DNA of 64,000 nucleotides from Prevotella melaninogenica (GCF_003609775.1 NZ_AP018049.1:1550001-1614000); one strand, 5' to 3'; numbered from the stretch's first letter, positions 33,880 to 43,828 are shown. Made by a program: numbers and translations. Notes: a model not told the origin generated them from the letters alone.

Positions 33880-35943
33880 ATGGAAGAAAAGAAATTTAAG
33901 CGCACCACTGTCACCGCAGCATTGCCATACGCGAATGGTGGTGTACATATAGGACACCTTGCTGGTGTGTATGTTCCTGCCGATATCTACGTTCGTTACC
34001 TCCGATTGAAGAAGCGTGAAGTAGCTTTCATCGGTGGTAGTGACGAGCATGGTGTGCCTATCACCATCCGTGCAAAGAAGGAAGGAATCACCCCACAAGA
34101 CGTATGTGACCGTTATCATAAGTTGATTAAGGACTCTTTCGAGGAGTTCGGTATCTCATTCGATGTGTATAGTCGTACGACAAGTGAGACCCACCACAAG
34201 TTTGCTTCTGACTTCTTCCGTAAGCTATATGATGATGGTAAGCTCGTTGAACAGGAGAGTGAGCAGTACTATGATGAGGAAGCTCACCAGTTCCTTGCCG
34301 ATCGTTACATCATGGGGGAGTGTCCTCACTGCGGCAATCCAAATGCCTACGGCGACCAATGCGAGAAGTGTGGTAGCGATCTTAGCCCTATGGAGTTGAA
34401 GAATCCACACTCAACAATCTCTGGCTCACAGCCAATCATCAAGAGTACTAAGAACTGGTACCTGCCTTTGAATGACTATCAAGAGTGGCTGAAGCAGTGG
34501 ATTTTGGAGGATCATAAGGAGTGGCGACCAAACGTTTATGGTCAGTGTAAGAGTTGGTTGGATATGGATCTCCAGCCACGTGCTATGACCCGCGACCTTG
34601 ATTGGGGTATTCCTGTTCCTGTAGAAGGCGCTGAAGGCAAGGTTCTCTACGTATGGTTCGATGCACCTATCGGCTATATTTCAAACACAAAGGAGCTTTG
34701 TGAGAAGGATCCAGAGCACTTTGGCAACTGGCAGAAGTGGTGGCAGGACCCAGAGACACGCATCGTTCACTTCATTGGAAAGGACAACATCGTGTTCCAT
34801 TGTCTTATCTTCCCAACCATGTTGAAGGCGCATGGCGATTATATTTTGCCTGATAACGTACCATCAAATGAGTTCCTTAACCTTGAAGACGATAAGATTT
34901 CTACAAGTAAGAACTGGGCAGTTTGGCTCCACGAGTACCTCCGTGACTTTGAAGGAAAGCAGGATGTGCTACGCTATGTACTGACAGCTAACGCACCAGA
35001 AACCAAAGATAACAACTTCACTTGGAAAGACTTCCAGGAGCGTAACAACTCTGAACTCGTTGCTGTTTATGGTAACTTCGTTAACCGTGCATTGCAATTG
35101 ACAAAGAAGTATTGGAATGGTGTGGTTCCTGCTTGTGGTGAATTGGAAGAGATTGACCGTCAGACTATCCAAGAGTTCAAGGACGTAAAGGCAAAGGTGG
35201 AGGCTTATCTCGATATATTTAAGTTCCGTGAGGCACAGAAGGAGGCGATGAACCTTGCTCGCATCGGTAACAAATACATTGCTGAAACAGAACCTTGGAA
35301 GCTCTGGAAGACCGATCCTAAGCGCGTAGAGACCATTCTCAACATCTCGCTTCAGCTCGTTGCCAACCTCAGTATTGCCTTCGAACCATTCTTGCCATTC
35401 AGCAGTAAGAAGCTTCGTGAACTGATTAACATGACAGAGTATGACTGGAGTGAACTCGGTTCTACCGACCTTCTCCCAGCTGGTAAGCAGTTGGCAGAGC
35501 CAGAGTTGCTCTTCGAGAAGATTGAGGATGAGGCTATCGAGGCTCAGTTGCGTAAGTTGGAAGAGACTAAGAAGGCTAATGAAGCGGCTTCCTACAAGGC
35601 TGAACCAATCAAGAAGGATATTCCTTTCGAAGACTTCGAGAAACTCGACATCCGTGTTGGACATATCATCAAGTGCGAGAAGGTGAAGAAGAGTAAGAAG
35701 CTCTTGCAGTTTACTATCGACGATGGTTCAGGTGTTGAGCGCACTATCCTTAGCGGTATTGCAGCCTACTACGAGCCAGAGCAGCTCACAGGTAAGGATG
35801 TTCTCTTCGTTGCTAACTTTGCTCCTCGCAAGATGATGGGCATCGAGAGCCAAGGAATGATTCTCTCAGCTGTCAACTTCGATGGCTCCCTCACCGTTAC
35901 TACAACCATGGGTGAGGTGAAACCGGGTAGTCAGGTGGGATAA
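33880..35943 (+). CDS. metG: Methionyl-tRNA synthetase
   Basis: The 687-residue enzyme charges tRNA-Met. It has the HIGH box in [15 protein letters not shown] zinc knuckle has two Cys pairs ([18 protein letters not shown]), and KISTS replaces KMSKS ([11 protein letters not shown], a common form in this class). The C-terminal tRNA-binding domain, about the last 110 residues, starts [20 protein letters not shown]. The length matches dimeric E. coli-type MetRS. It is transcribed alone and ends at a clear terminator. Confidence 0.97.
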   Translation: MEEKKFKRTTVTAALPYANGGVHIGHLAGVYVPADIYVRYLRLKKREVAFIGGSDEHGVPITIRAKKEGITPQDVCDRYHKLIKDSFEEFGISFDVYSRTTSETHHKFASDFFRKLYDDGKLVEQESEQYYDEEAHQFLADRYIMGECPHCGNPNAYGDQCEKCGSDLSPMELKNPHSTISGSQPIIKSTKNWYLPLNDYQEWLKQWILEDHKEWRPNVYGQCKSWLDMDLQPRAMTRDLDWGIPVPVEGAEGKVLYVWFDAPIGYISNTKELCEKDPEHFGNWQKWWQDPETRIVHFIGKDNIVFHCLIFPTMLKAHGDYILPDNVPSNEFLNLEDDKISTSKNWAVWLHEYLRDFEGKQDVLRYVLTANAPETKDNNFTWKDFQERNNSELVAVYGNFVNRALQLTKKYWNGVVPACGELEEIDRQTIQEFKDVKAKVEAYLDIFKFREAQKEAMNLARIGNKYIAETEPWKLWKTDPKRVETILNISLQLVANLSIAFEPFLPFSSKKLRELINMTEYDWSELGSTDLLPAGKQLAEPELLFEKIEDEAIEAQLRKLEETKKANEAASYKAEPIKKDIPFEDFEKLDIRVGHIIKCEKVKKSKKLLQFTIDDGSGVERTILSGIAAYYEPEQLTGKDVLFVANFAPRKMMGIESQGMILSAVNFDGSLTVTTTMGEVKPGSQVG

Positions 35944-35974
35944 AATAAGCCCAAGCGGCTTTTTCTAATAACCT

Positions 35975-36025
35975 AAAAAGGCAATTATAATGTGTGAATC
36001 TCCACGCTTTATAATTGCCTTTTTC
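35975..36025 (+). terminator. Terminator of metG
   Basis: The arms AAAAAGGCAATTATAA and TTATAATTGCCTTTTT form a 16-bp stem with a 19-nt loop. It can also act in the minus direction. Confidence 0.9.
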
Positions 36026-36146
36026 CCGTATTGTTTCGTAAAAGTAAGTCTTCTTTTATTAAAGTAAAGCATGTTCACTTATGGTGGCATGACTCTTTCT
36101 TAACAACAAGTTGCTTCCATACTGTGGACCTTTTGCAAGCTTTTTA

Positions 36147-36226
36147 GTGTTTAACACCATTGGTGTTTACCATCAGCACCACATGTGCGAAGCATCAGCA
36201 CCATACGTGCGGAGCACCAACACATC
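36147..36226 (+). repeat. 22-bp CAC-N5-GTG tandem array, copy 2
   Basis: Units at 36153, 36175 and 36197 read ACAC-CATTG-GTGT, GCAC-CACAT-GTGC and GCAC-CATAC-GTGC, with spacers such as GAAGCATCA. A partial fourth unit ends at 36226. Confidence 0.85.
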
Positions 36227-36600
36227 TACTAAAAGAGCAAAAGAGAGGGCTTTATAATCATTATAATAAATGTAGTAAGACGTAATAACGAACTAATAGA
36301 GGGCAAAGTTTTGTCCAAATGCTAATAATTCTCAAACCTTAATCAGTGCAAATATAACAACAAAAAGCTAATTATCGGCTCATCGAGAGCCTAAAAACAA
36401 GTAATATGAATGGTATATTGAGCCGATTCTTGCACTCTATACGTTTAAAGGCAAGCACTCAATAACTCTACACAACCCTTAAAAGCTACATATTCAACTC
36501 GTTTTATTTACCAAAAGCGATAAAAGGAACCTTCTCTAAAACTAAGAACACAACAACAACATATAAACTCTTTTATTCATAATCCCTTTGTTTAAGATAA

Positions 36601-37401
36601 CTATTCAAACCTTAGTTCGTCAAAATCTTCTATTTCCGAAAGCTTCATTAACGGCTTCTTCTTCAGTTTAACGACGGTCCTCTTGAATACCTCATCATCC
36701 ACTGGATCATCATCAGAATCTGCATCAAACTTGTCAGCATTGATATTCTCATCATCATATTCAACACCTGTAAGAAAGTTAATACTTGTTTTTCCTAAGA
36801 CTAATGGACCACGATTATAAGTTGCTTCATAACCTATAAGCATAAAATCTGAGCCTTGATAACGAAAACAATACTCCCAATAACCATACCGACCATGACA
36901 ATAACGCAAATAAAGATTTCCCTTTCTCTCCTCTACCCATAACTCTGGAGCAAAATAAACACCACCATCTTCATTCTCTGACGAGAAGCAATTGTAATTC
37001 TTCGATGCAAGTTTATAACCATCTTTCTCGGTAAACAGTATGATAATCCCCCTGCGGTTTCGGTCAACCACCTCGTCTTTAAAATCTTTTACGAAGCCAT
37101 CCTTACGAGTTGCCTTGATAATTAACACGCAGTCGTCAAGCCCATCTTTGTTCAAGTCACCCGATACCTTCTCAAAAATCTTATAACCTTTGGGAATGAA
37201 ATCAGTTATTCGCTTCTGGTCAGCAACATCATACTGACGCATATCTTCTTTCTTTTTCGACTTTGATATACGACTCACCCTCTGCCCTACTGCAGCCAAA
37301 GAGTCTGCAGTTTCAGCTTTTGACTGTACTTTATCACGGCAGCCAGTTAGCACTATTGCCACACAGAACAAATAAAGAATTAACTTACAGACTTGTTTCA
37401 T
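36601..37401 (-). CDS. Lipoprotein with an FG-GAP-like Asp loop
   Basis: I choose ATG 37401 (266 residues, MKQVCKLILYLF), which starts a lipoprotein signal ending VLTGC (Cys21). The earlier in-frame ATG at 37482 lies in the repeat-containing gap. A charged linker is followed by a beta-rich domain with GDLNKDGLDDCVLII (calcium-loop type) and RRGIIILFTEKDGYKL. An Asp/Glu-rich stretch (DADSDDDPVDDEVF) lies near the C-terminus. It resembles the lipoprotein at 26837 in layout. The function is unknown. Confidence 0.7.
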   Translation of the reverse strand: MKQVCKLILYLFCVAIVLTGCRDKVQSKAETADSLAAVGQRVSRISKSKKKEDMRQYDVADQKRITDFIPKGYKIFEKVSGDLNKDGLDDCVLIIKATRKDGFVKDFKDEVVDRNRRGIIILFTEKDGYKLASKNYNCFSSENEDGGVYFAPELWVEERKGNLYLRYCHGRYGYWEYCFRYQGSDFMLIGYEATYNRGPLVLGKTSINFLTGVEYDDENINADKFDADSDDDPVDDEVFKRTVVKLKKKPLMKLSEIEDFDELRFE

Positions 37402-37769
37402 ATCATATATAGAATTAATTTCACTTGCAAATATAAATAAAAAGAAGGATAACAAGCGACAGAATACAGCTTTTATTATCACTAAATTGTATGTGTTTAC
37501 TAACCAAAAAGAAGGTAGCGCAATAGCACAACAGGCTTCTCCTGCGAATTATTTTCATGTAAAAAAGAATTTATTTTCATGAAGATAAATATTTATTTTC
37601 ACGACAAAAAATATTTATTTTCATGAAAATAATTCGGAAAGCATGGTCTTTACTTGTTTATATCGTTACTTTTAATTACTTTTACAGCCATAGGAAAGGA
37701 TAGAATCGATAGTTAATAATAAAACGAAAGAGGCTCTCCATAAATCGTAATCACATAAAGTATCAGCAC
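37402..37769. other. Intergenic region with TTCATGAA array
   Basis: This gap of about 370 bp lies between two minus-strand genes. Apart from array copy C (37549-37635) it is AT-rich and I see no gene. Confidence 0.75.
37549..37635 (+). repeat. 87-bp TTCATGAA array, copy C
   Basis: Four units at 37549, 37571, 37593 and 37615 are the cleanest of the set. The flanks are perfect inverted repeats: CGAATTATTTTCATG on the left and CATGAAAATAATTCG on the right. Confidence 0.92.
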
Positions 37770-39764
37770 TTAAAACCGCCAACGCAATTGAATATCAAGT
37801 CCACTTAGCGTTGAGGAGTTAACCTGTTGTAGCCCTGAGGATATGTGGTCACGATCGAAATAATGCGTGGTTGAACTGCGAAGAATTATCATAAGATGGC
37901 TCGATAGGTCTGCCCGAGCAAACAGACTGTAGTGCATTCCCTTACCAAAGAAGGCTGGAAAGCTAAAAGAATAGAGTGGACCACGTTCGTAAACATAGAT
38001 ACGTGAGGCGAAATCTGTCGTTTGGAAATAACCAATCATACCATTCAGCGTGAGCCACGGGAGCGGTTTCCAAGCCCCTGACTCACTCACCATATAACCG
38101 AAACTACGCTTGAGATAATTGCTTGCAGCGATGTCCAGCTGGGTTTTACAGCTCCAAGACTCTGCCGAATAAGCCAAAGAAAGGCGACCACGCTGCGTTA
38201 CTTCGTTTATAAGAGCAGTCTTACCAGCATTATCTTTCTCACGTAATCTAAGCCGATAGCGGGCCAAGAGCGACCAACTTTGACAACTATAAGTTAGTAT
38301 CAGTAGGTTATCCCATGCCTTACTGGATGTATGTGCGCCAAAACGAGGGTGTGAGAAATAGGCGAAATCAGTGTAAGCCATGAGCGACAAACCACGTTTT
38401 ACATTCCAATTCGCACCAATGAGTAATCCACTTTCATTCTGAACCGTCCCGTTATCACCGAAACTACGTGCAAAGAGTGCTGTGTATTGGTAGCCATAAT
38501 AACGCTGAACAGCAAGTAAAGAGAGTTTAGAAGTTGGCTGATAGGAAAGATTATTCACCATTGCAAGGCTCCCCTTGCTATCCATTGCTGTCTCACCTGC
38601 CAACGACCAGCGCGGATGTTGATAGCTATAATCTGCACTTACGTTCCAAAAGTGATTACCTGCAGGCGCATAATGACGATAATATAAAGAAGTATTGGGC
38701 GTTAAGTCCTTGTTGAAACAAGAATAAACGCCCGATAATCCCATGCGAAAAGCACCCGACGACCAAGCTAAATGCATTCCTGCAGCAAACTGTGAGGCTG
38801 CATCTTTACTGTTCATCTCACGCACAGTACGATGATAACCAGTCTTGAGGATTGTTTTAATGGTTCCACTGTCCGTAAGTGTAGCATCTATACTGCGATA
38901 AGAAAGAAAGGTGGTTAGATCAAGATGCTTTGCTATTTCCACCGTTGCAGCTGCTCCTTGTAGATAGTTAGCAGCCGAACGAGAGGAATGTGTGCGAATA
39001 CCTGTTGATTGTCTGCCTAACGTTGAGAGCATAGCAAGCTTTCCAAAGCCAAAGGAATTGTTGATTATAAGTCCTTGACCAAAGTTCACTTTATATCTTC
39101 CTACCGCCAAAGTCTTTAATCGTCCCATCTTTCTTAACAACAAGTAAAAACTATAATGATCGTAACCCAGACTATTACCATGGGCAAAGAAGGGTTCGCC
39201 AGCATCCTGTGCGCCAACCAATCCAGCCTGAGCATAATCGCCATAACGGAAGGTATAACGCAAAGAATGGGTATATGGATAGCCAAGATAGCCATTGCGG
39301 TCGCCCGCTCGTTGATAGAAAGGAAGATGAGAGGTCAATAAGAAGTTGTGCTTTCCACCCTTTATAATCGATTTAAGTGTGGGAAACTGGCGTTGTTCTT
39401 CTGCTGTAGAGACGTAGACAAAATAAGGAAGAAGCTGGCGACGGAGGGCATCTAAGGATTCAATCATAGCCAATTCGCCCAACGATTGCATACCATGATA
39501 TTGATAAACGTATGCTTGTATATCCTCAACTTGCTCTGCTGTAAGGAAAGGGATACGCTCAAGTTCTTCCCGACTTGCCGTATTGAGGTTGAGTGGATGT
39601 TCTGAAAGGTCAGCTAATAGTTCAAAGCTTTCCTCCTTAGCATCCGTATTCTCGCCATTATTTGCATAGAGTTCTTCAAACAACTCTTCCCATTCATAGG
39701 TCTGTTGTGCCGTAGAGGTGAGGCTAATAAGCCCTAAAAGGCAGGTCAGTAGTAGATTTTTCAT
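37770..39764 (-). CDS. Outer membrane beta-barrel protein with N-terminal helix-hairpin-helix domain
   Basis: The 664-residue protein has a signal peptide (ending STAQ, residue 19). An acidic helical stretch (EELFEELYANNGENTDAKEE) is followed by a ComEA-like double helix-hairpin-helix region, LNLNTASREELERIPFLTAEQVEDIQAY, at about residues 56-85. The remaining 500 residues are aromatic-rich beta-strands ending LSGLDIQLRWRF, a barrel with a terminal Phe. A DNA-binding-like fold on an outer membrane protein suggests contact with DNA, for example uptake, but HhH domains also bind other partners. The promoter is at 39794-39825. Confidence 0.8.
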   Translation of the reverse strand: MKNLLLTCLLGLISLTSTAQQTYEWEELFEELYANNGENTDAKEESFELLADLSEHPLNLNTASREELERIPFLTAEQVEDIQAYVYQYHGMQSLGELAMIESLDALRRQLLPYFVYVSTAEEQRQFPTLKSIIKGGKHNFLLTSHLPFYQRAGDRNGYLGYPYTHSLRYTFRYGDYAQAGLVGAQDAGEPFFAHGNSLGYDHYSFYLLLRKMGRLKTLAVGRYKVNFGQGLIINNSFGFGKLAMLSTLGRQSTGIRTHSSRSAANYLQGAAATVEIAKHLDLTTFLSYRSIDATLTDSGTIKTILKTGYHRTVREMNSKDAASQFAAGMHLAWSSGAFRMGLSGVYSCFNKDLTPNTSLYYRHYAPAGNHFWNVSADYSYQHPRWSLAGETAMDSKGSLAMVNNLSYQPTSKLSLLAVQRYYGYQYTALFARSFGDNGTVQNESGLLIGANWNVKRGLSLMAYTDFAYFSHPRFGAHTSSKAWDNLLILTYSCQSWSLLARYRLRLREKDNAGKTALINEVTQRGRLSLAYSAESWSCKTQLDIAASNYLKRSFGYMVSESGAWKPLPWLTLNGMIGYFQTTDFASRIYVYERGPLYSFSFPAFFGKGMHYSLFARADLSSHLMIILRSSTTHYFDRDHISSGLQQVNSSTLSGLDIQLRWRF

Positions 39765-39793
39765 TTAGTTAGACTTTCAAAGTATTAAGACAA

Positions 39794-39825
39794 CAAATAT
39801 AGTCTTTACAACTGAGAAAAGCAAA
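39794..39825 (-). promoter_or_regulatory. Promoter of the HhH-barrel gene
   Basis: On the minus strand a -33 TTTG (39822-39825) lies 20 bp from a -7 TATATTTG (39794-39801). The start codon is 29 bp further. Confidence 0.7.
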
Positions 39826-39851
39826 CAAAACGACAAGAAAGGTATAAAGAA

Positions 39852-39915
39852 AAACCCTCTCATCCTTCTCTAAGACCATGGTTTATGGTAAAAGAGAGGC
39901 AATGAGAGGGTTGTA
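39852..39915 (-). terminator. Terminator after the lipoprotein at 39960
   Basis: On the minus strand AACCCTCTCAT and ATGAGAGGGTT pair around a long loop that itself contains CCTCTCTTTTACC. The end is followed by TTTTTCTTT. Confidence 0.75.
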
Positions 39916-39959
39916 TTTTATGCTTTTAAGCAGGAATAGCGATAAAAGCAGAGAACTCT

Positions 39960-40505
39960 TTACTGAATTCTCACGCTCTTTCCATCCTTATAACAAGCGA
40001 TAGTGCGGCTACCATTGGTGTAGATATCCTCGCTACCTGGCATATCCAAGGTGAAACCAGCAGCCTTTACCTGAGCCACAAGGTTATCGTATGCTGGCTG
40101 ATTAAACACTGCAATGATGATTGCACCATCCTTAAAGGCAACGTAACTTGACACACCTTTGCGCATTGGCTTTGGATAATCCTCATACTTGTCAGCGGTA
40201 AGAAGCTTTGCAAGCACACAATTCTTATAATACATCTTATTGAACTTATCGAGTCGATAAACCTCATAATTTGTCTTCAACTTGTAGCCATACTTCTTTG
40301 TAATAGCATCAACCTTGTCTGGATTCTGATACATATCCAAAGCTTCTGCAATGCTGATAACCTCCGCTAAAGGCTCAACTGCGACAACTGGTTCTTGAAC
40401 AACAGGTGTCGCAACAGTCGCTGTTGCCTTCTGTTGTGTACCACAGCTATTCAAGATTAAAGCAAGTACAAGGACGATAGGAACTATCCATACATTCTTT
40501 TTCAT
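39960..40505 (-). CDS. Small lipoprotein of unknown function
   Basis: The 181-residue protein has a lipobox ILNSC (Cys21), followed by GTQQKATATVATPVVQEPVVAVEPLAE, a short Thr/Val/Pro linker. The rest is a compact mixed alpha/beta domain (LDMYQNPDKVDAITKKYGYKL, KPMRKGVSSYVAFKDGAIIIAVFN). I do not recognise the family. It sits alone between two unrelated genes and has its own terminator. Confidence 0.65.
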   Translation of the reverse strand: MKKNVWIVPIVLVLALILNSCGTQQKATATVATPVVQEPVVAVEPLAEVISIAEALDMYQNPDKVDAITKKYGYKLKTNYEVYRLDKFNKMYYKNCVLAKLLTADKYEDYPKPMRKGVSSYVAFKDGAIIIAVFNQPAYDNLVAQVKAAGFTLDMPGSEDIYTNGSRTIACYKDGKSVRIQ

Positions 40506-40586
40506 AAGTTTGTTCTATTTATTTTAATGTTTTATTTATTACATATAGGATTAAAGAAGCTATTAAAACAACGGCAAAAGCAAGTC

Positions 40587-41297
40587 TTAACCGCCTATGA
40601 TTGCACTTATAGAAGCCTTCACTTCCGTTGCTGATACAGCCTTTAACGTACCCGCTTTCACCTCCAACAAGCTATCGGAAAAGCGTACAGCAAGTTCTAA
40701 GTCATGGGTTGAAAGAAGGATAAGTTTATCCCTTTCATGTGCCATTCGTTGTAAAGACTGAAAGGTCTCAGCCTTAGAAGGGAAATCGAGGAAGGCTGTT
40801 GGCTCATCAAGTAAGATGACTGGCGTCTCTTGAGCAAGTGCTTTTGCAATCATCACCTTCTGCCTTTCGCCATCAGAAAGGGTCTGAATCATTCTCCCTC
40901 TTAGCTTTTCAATTCCCATCGTAGCGATTGCATCATCAACAACCTTGCGGTCTTCCGCACGCAATCGACCAAAGAAACCAGTATAAGGAGACCTTCCTAA
41001 GCCTATTATCTCCTCTATCGTGAGGTTCTGTACATCAGGTTTTTGCGTCAAAACAATACTCACCTGCCGTGCTATTTCTCGTTGAGAAAAGGACTCAATA
41101 TCACGATTATCCAACAGAAGGCTACCTTTCAGTTTTGGAAGAAAGCCTGTAAGCGTTTTCAAAAGAGTTGACTTACCTATTCCGTTCTCCCCTATCAAGC
41201 ACGCCAATTGCCCACTCTTTAACTCTAAATTGATGTCAGAGATAACGGGGTGGGAAGACGAATAGCCTACTGATAACTGAGATAAACTGATAACCAT
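40587..41297 (-). CDS. ABC transporter ATP-binding protein (FecE/BtuD-like)
   Basis: The 236-residue ATPase has Walker A GENGIGKST, the signature LSDGERQKVMIAKALAQ and Walker B VILLDEPTAFLDFPSKAE. The LSDGERQ signature and LDFPSKAE tail are typical of iron-siderophore/B12-type (FecE) ATPases. No permease or binding-protein gene is adjacent; the partner must be encoded elsewhere. It lies 15 bp after the AspT-like gene, so it is co-transcribed with a transporter of a different type, which is unusual. Confidence 0.88.
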   Translation of the reverse strand: MVISLSQLSVGYSSSHPVISDINLELKSGQLACLIGENGIGKSTLLKTLTGFLPKLKGSLLLDNRDIESFSQREIARQVSIVLTQKPDVQNLTIEEIIGLGRSPYTGFFGRLRAEDRKVVDDAIATMGIEKLRGRMIQTLSDGERQKVMIAKALAQETPVILLDEPTAFLDFPSKAETFQSLQRMAHERDKLILLSTHDLELAVRFSDSLLEVKAGTLKAVSATEVKASISAIIGG

Positions 41298-41312
41298 TAC
41301 GACACTAAGGAC

Positions 41313-42977
41313 CTATCTAACAAAGAACATCACTAATATCTGTGCAATGATAACTCTGGCAAACATACCCAAAGGATATACCGAAGCATAACTAATGTTG
41401 CTGGTTTCACCCTTTATCGTATCATTTGCATAGCCCAACGCCATTGGATTAGCCATCGAACCGCAAAGGATACCACAGATAGTTCCAAAGTCAAACTTCT
41501 TCAATCGTAGAGCTATCAACCCTACTATGACAATAGGAACGACCGTAAGTACAAAGCCTAAACCTATCCAAAGCAAGCCTTCTGGGCGTACAACGATATC
41601 GAGGAAGTCCTTACCCGCATCCAAACCTAAGCACGCAAGATAAAGCGATAAGCCCAACTTACGAAGCATGAGGGAGGCACTACGCGTTGTATAAGCAATG
41701 AAATGCAAACGAGGACCAAAGGCTCCAGCCAATATTCCCATAATGATTGGACCACCAGCGATACCCAATCGGATTGGTGAATCCATACCTGGAAGTGTGA
41801 TTGGGATAGTTCCTAATGCCAAACCAAGCAACATTCCGAGGAAGATAACAGCCAGATTAGGCTCGTTAAGGGTCTTAACAGAGTTGCCCAAGAAGTGTTC
41901 TGCCTGATCAATTGCTTCTGGTTGACCAACCAAGGTAAGGCGGTCGCCATAACGAACAACGAGGTCTTGCGTTGCCAACAGCTTGATATCAGCACGAATA
42001 ATACGACTCACGTTGACATTATAAGCCTCACGCAAATGAAGTTGTCCGAGCTTTTTACCGTTTAACATACTCTTTGATAAGACGATAACACGGCTCTCTA
42101 CCTTTGCATCAAGGTGATTCCAATCCACCTGCTCTTTATTCAAATCGCAATTAACCTGCTTTCCGAAAAGAATCTCCATGGCTGGAACTTCATCGCGTTT
42201 TGACGCTACAAGCAGATTATCATTGGTTTTCAAAACCGTTGTACTCATCGGAACGATTACGTCATCACCACGCCAAATACGCGAGATAATAAACTTTCGA
42301 TGCGTTCCCTGTGCTATCTCTGCAATTGTTTTTCCATTAACGGCTGGATTAAGAACAACAAACTGTCCGATATAAGTATGGTCGTCTTCTGCTCCCGAAT
42401 GTACTACTAAGTCGGAAGGCTTCACAAAGAACTTACGAAGAAATATCATGGCAAAGATAACACCGACAACACCTAATGGATAAGTAACGGCTGTTGCCAA
42501 TGCTGCCGGCCCCCCACTATGCCCCGCATGTTGCAATGCTTGCTGTGCAGCACCAAGTGCTGGCGTATTCGTTGTAGCACCACAAAGGACACCAACCATG
42601 CTTGACATCGGTACATTCATTGCATATGAGAGCACGACAGACATAATGGTTCCCAAGAAGATAACGCCTAAACTCCACAGATTAAACAAGGTTCCTTCAT
42701 GTCGGAAGGAGCCAAAGAAGGTTGGTCCTACACTCAGTCCGAGTGTATAGACGAAGATAACCAATCCGAAAGTCTCACAGTAGTTAAGCATCTGCTCATC
42801 TACCTGCAAGCCGAAACTACCCGCAGCGATACCAAAAAAGAATACAAAGGCAATACCAAGTGATATGCCTGCTATTCTAATCTTACCTAAGCCCAATCCC
42901 ACCGTACAAACAAGCGAGAGGACCACGACTGCCTGTAGGGCAGAAGGAATGGCAAATAGTCCGTTAATCCAGTCCAT
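41313..42977 (-). CDS. AspT/YidE-family putative antiporter with two TrkA-C domains
   Basis: The 554-residue membrane protein has two halves of about five membrane helices each: about residues 15-180 and 375-554. Between them lies a hydrophilic stretch with two RCK/TrkA-C-like domains (about 205-275 and 290-370; VASKRDEVPAMEILFG and LTLVGQPEAIDQAEHFLG). Typical pore segments are GATTNTPALGAAQQAL and GILCGSMANPMALGYAN. Homologues exchange aspartate with alanine or transport other small acids. The substrate is not predictable here. It lies 9 bp after the pyridoxamine kinase gene, so an operon is likely. Confidence 0.9.
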   Translation of the reverse strand: MDWINGLFAIPSALQAVVVLSLVCTVGLGLGKIRIAGISLGIAFVFFFGIAAGSFGLQVDEQMLNYCETFGLVIFVYTLGLSVGPTFFGSFRHEGTLFNLWSLGVIFLGTIMSVVLSYAMNVPMSSMVGVLCGATTNTPALGAAQQALQHAGHSGGPAALATAVTYPLGVVGVIFAMIFLRKFFVKPSDLVVHSGAEDDHTYIGQFVVLNPAVNGKTIAEIAQGTHRKFIISRIWRGDDVIVPMSTTVLKTNDNLLVASKRDEVPAMEILFGKQVNCDLNKEQVDWNHLDAKVESRVIVLSKSMLNGKKLGQLHLREAYNVNVSRIIRADIKLLATQDLVVRYGDRLTLVGQPEAIDQAEHFLGNSVKTLNEPNLAVIFLGMLLGLALGTIPITLPGMDSPIRLGIAGGPIIMGILAGAFGPRLHFIAYTTRSASLMLRKLGLSLYLACLGLDAGKDFLDIVVRPEGLLWIGLGFVLTVVPIVIVGLIALRLKKFDFGTICGILCGSMANPMALGYANDTIKGETSNISYASVYPLGMFARVIIAQILVMFFVR

Positions 42978-42986
42978 AATATATTG

Positions 42987-43805
42987 TTACAAGACACCAA
43001 GATATTTCTCTAAAGGTATTCCCCTGTTTTTGTCTTTGTTGTCTTTATTGAGATCTATCAGTTTATAAACGCCATCAATAGCCTTCTGTGTACTTGGAAT
43101 CAACTCTTCACCATCCAGCAGATGACCTATGAGGATTGCCGAGAAGATATCACCCGTACCTGGGAAGTGTACAGGAATCTCAGTGTAAGGCAGTGTGAAA
43201 TGCTCATCTGTTACGTGGTTATAACCTACAACAGACGGTGTACCATCAACGAGAATAGAAGTAATCATTGCCGATTTCGTACCTATCAATCGTAAACCAT
43301 CAAGTAATCTTTTAGCCTCCTCAAAGCTTACTCCCTTCTCATCATACTTACTTGACGTTAGATAGCAAGCCTCAGTATAATTAGGGAAAGTAAGGTCGGC
43401 AACGCTAATCATCTCTCGCATAGAGTTGATTGTTGCAGCTGTCACACCATTATAGAGCTTTCCTTCATCTCCCATAATCGGGTCTACAAAGATAGTCGTA
43501 CCACGTTCAGCCTGCTCACGACAATAGTCTGCTACCAGTTTTGCCTGTCGCTCTGAAGCGATAAAGCCTGTCGCAATGGCATCGAAGCTAAAGCCAAGTT
43601 CCTTCCACACTGGGAATACGCCTTTGATATAGTCGGTTGTCTCAAGGATATTGAACTTACCATAATCGAGCGTATTAGATACCAACGCTGTAGGGAGGTT
43701 ATAAACGGGATGTCCCAAGTAGGACAATATAGGAAGCATGGCTGCTGTTGCAACCTTTCCGTATCCTGCTATGTCATTAACGAGGAGTATATGTTTCTTA
43801 CTCAT
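42987..43805 (-). CDS. pdxY: Pyridoxamine/pyridoxal kinase (PdxY-like)
   Basis: I choose ATG 43805 (272 residues, MSKKHILLVNDIAGYGKVA), not the frame start at 43847, which overlaps the promoter. This is a PfkB/ThiD-fold kinase. It has NDIAGYGKVATAAMLPIL, VDPIMGDEGKLYNG and a GTGD box near the C-terminus (VHFPGTGDIFSAILIGH), which holds the catalytic Asp. It salvages vitamin B6 by phosphorylating pyridoxal or pyridoxamine. It is the first gene of the pdxY-AspT-ABC ATPase operon. Confidence 0.88.
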   Translation of the reverse strand: MSKKHILLVNDIAGYGKVATAAMLPILSYLGHPVYNLPTALVSNTLDYGKFNILETTDYIKGVFPVWKELGFSFDAIATGFIASERQAKLVADYCREQAERGTTIFVDPIMGDEGKLYNGVTAATINSMREMISVADLTFPNYTEACYLTSSKYDEKGVSFEEAKRLLDGLRLIGTKSAMITSILVDGTPSVVGYNHVTDEHFTLPYTEIPVHFPGTGDIFSAILIGHLLDGEELIPSTQKAIDGVYKLIDLNKDNKDKNRGIPLEKYLGVL

Positions 43806-43828
43806 TATATCTTTCTTCAATTGGACTA

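Larger units (their letters stand above)
35944..36600. other. Convergent intergenic region with terminator and 22-bp array
   Basis: It contains the metG terminator (35975-36025) and a CAC-N5-GTG array (36147-36226). The remaining AT-rich stretch to 36600 has no recognisable gene or RNA. Confidence 0.8.
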
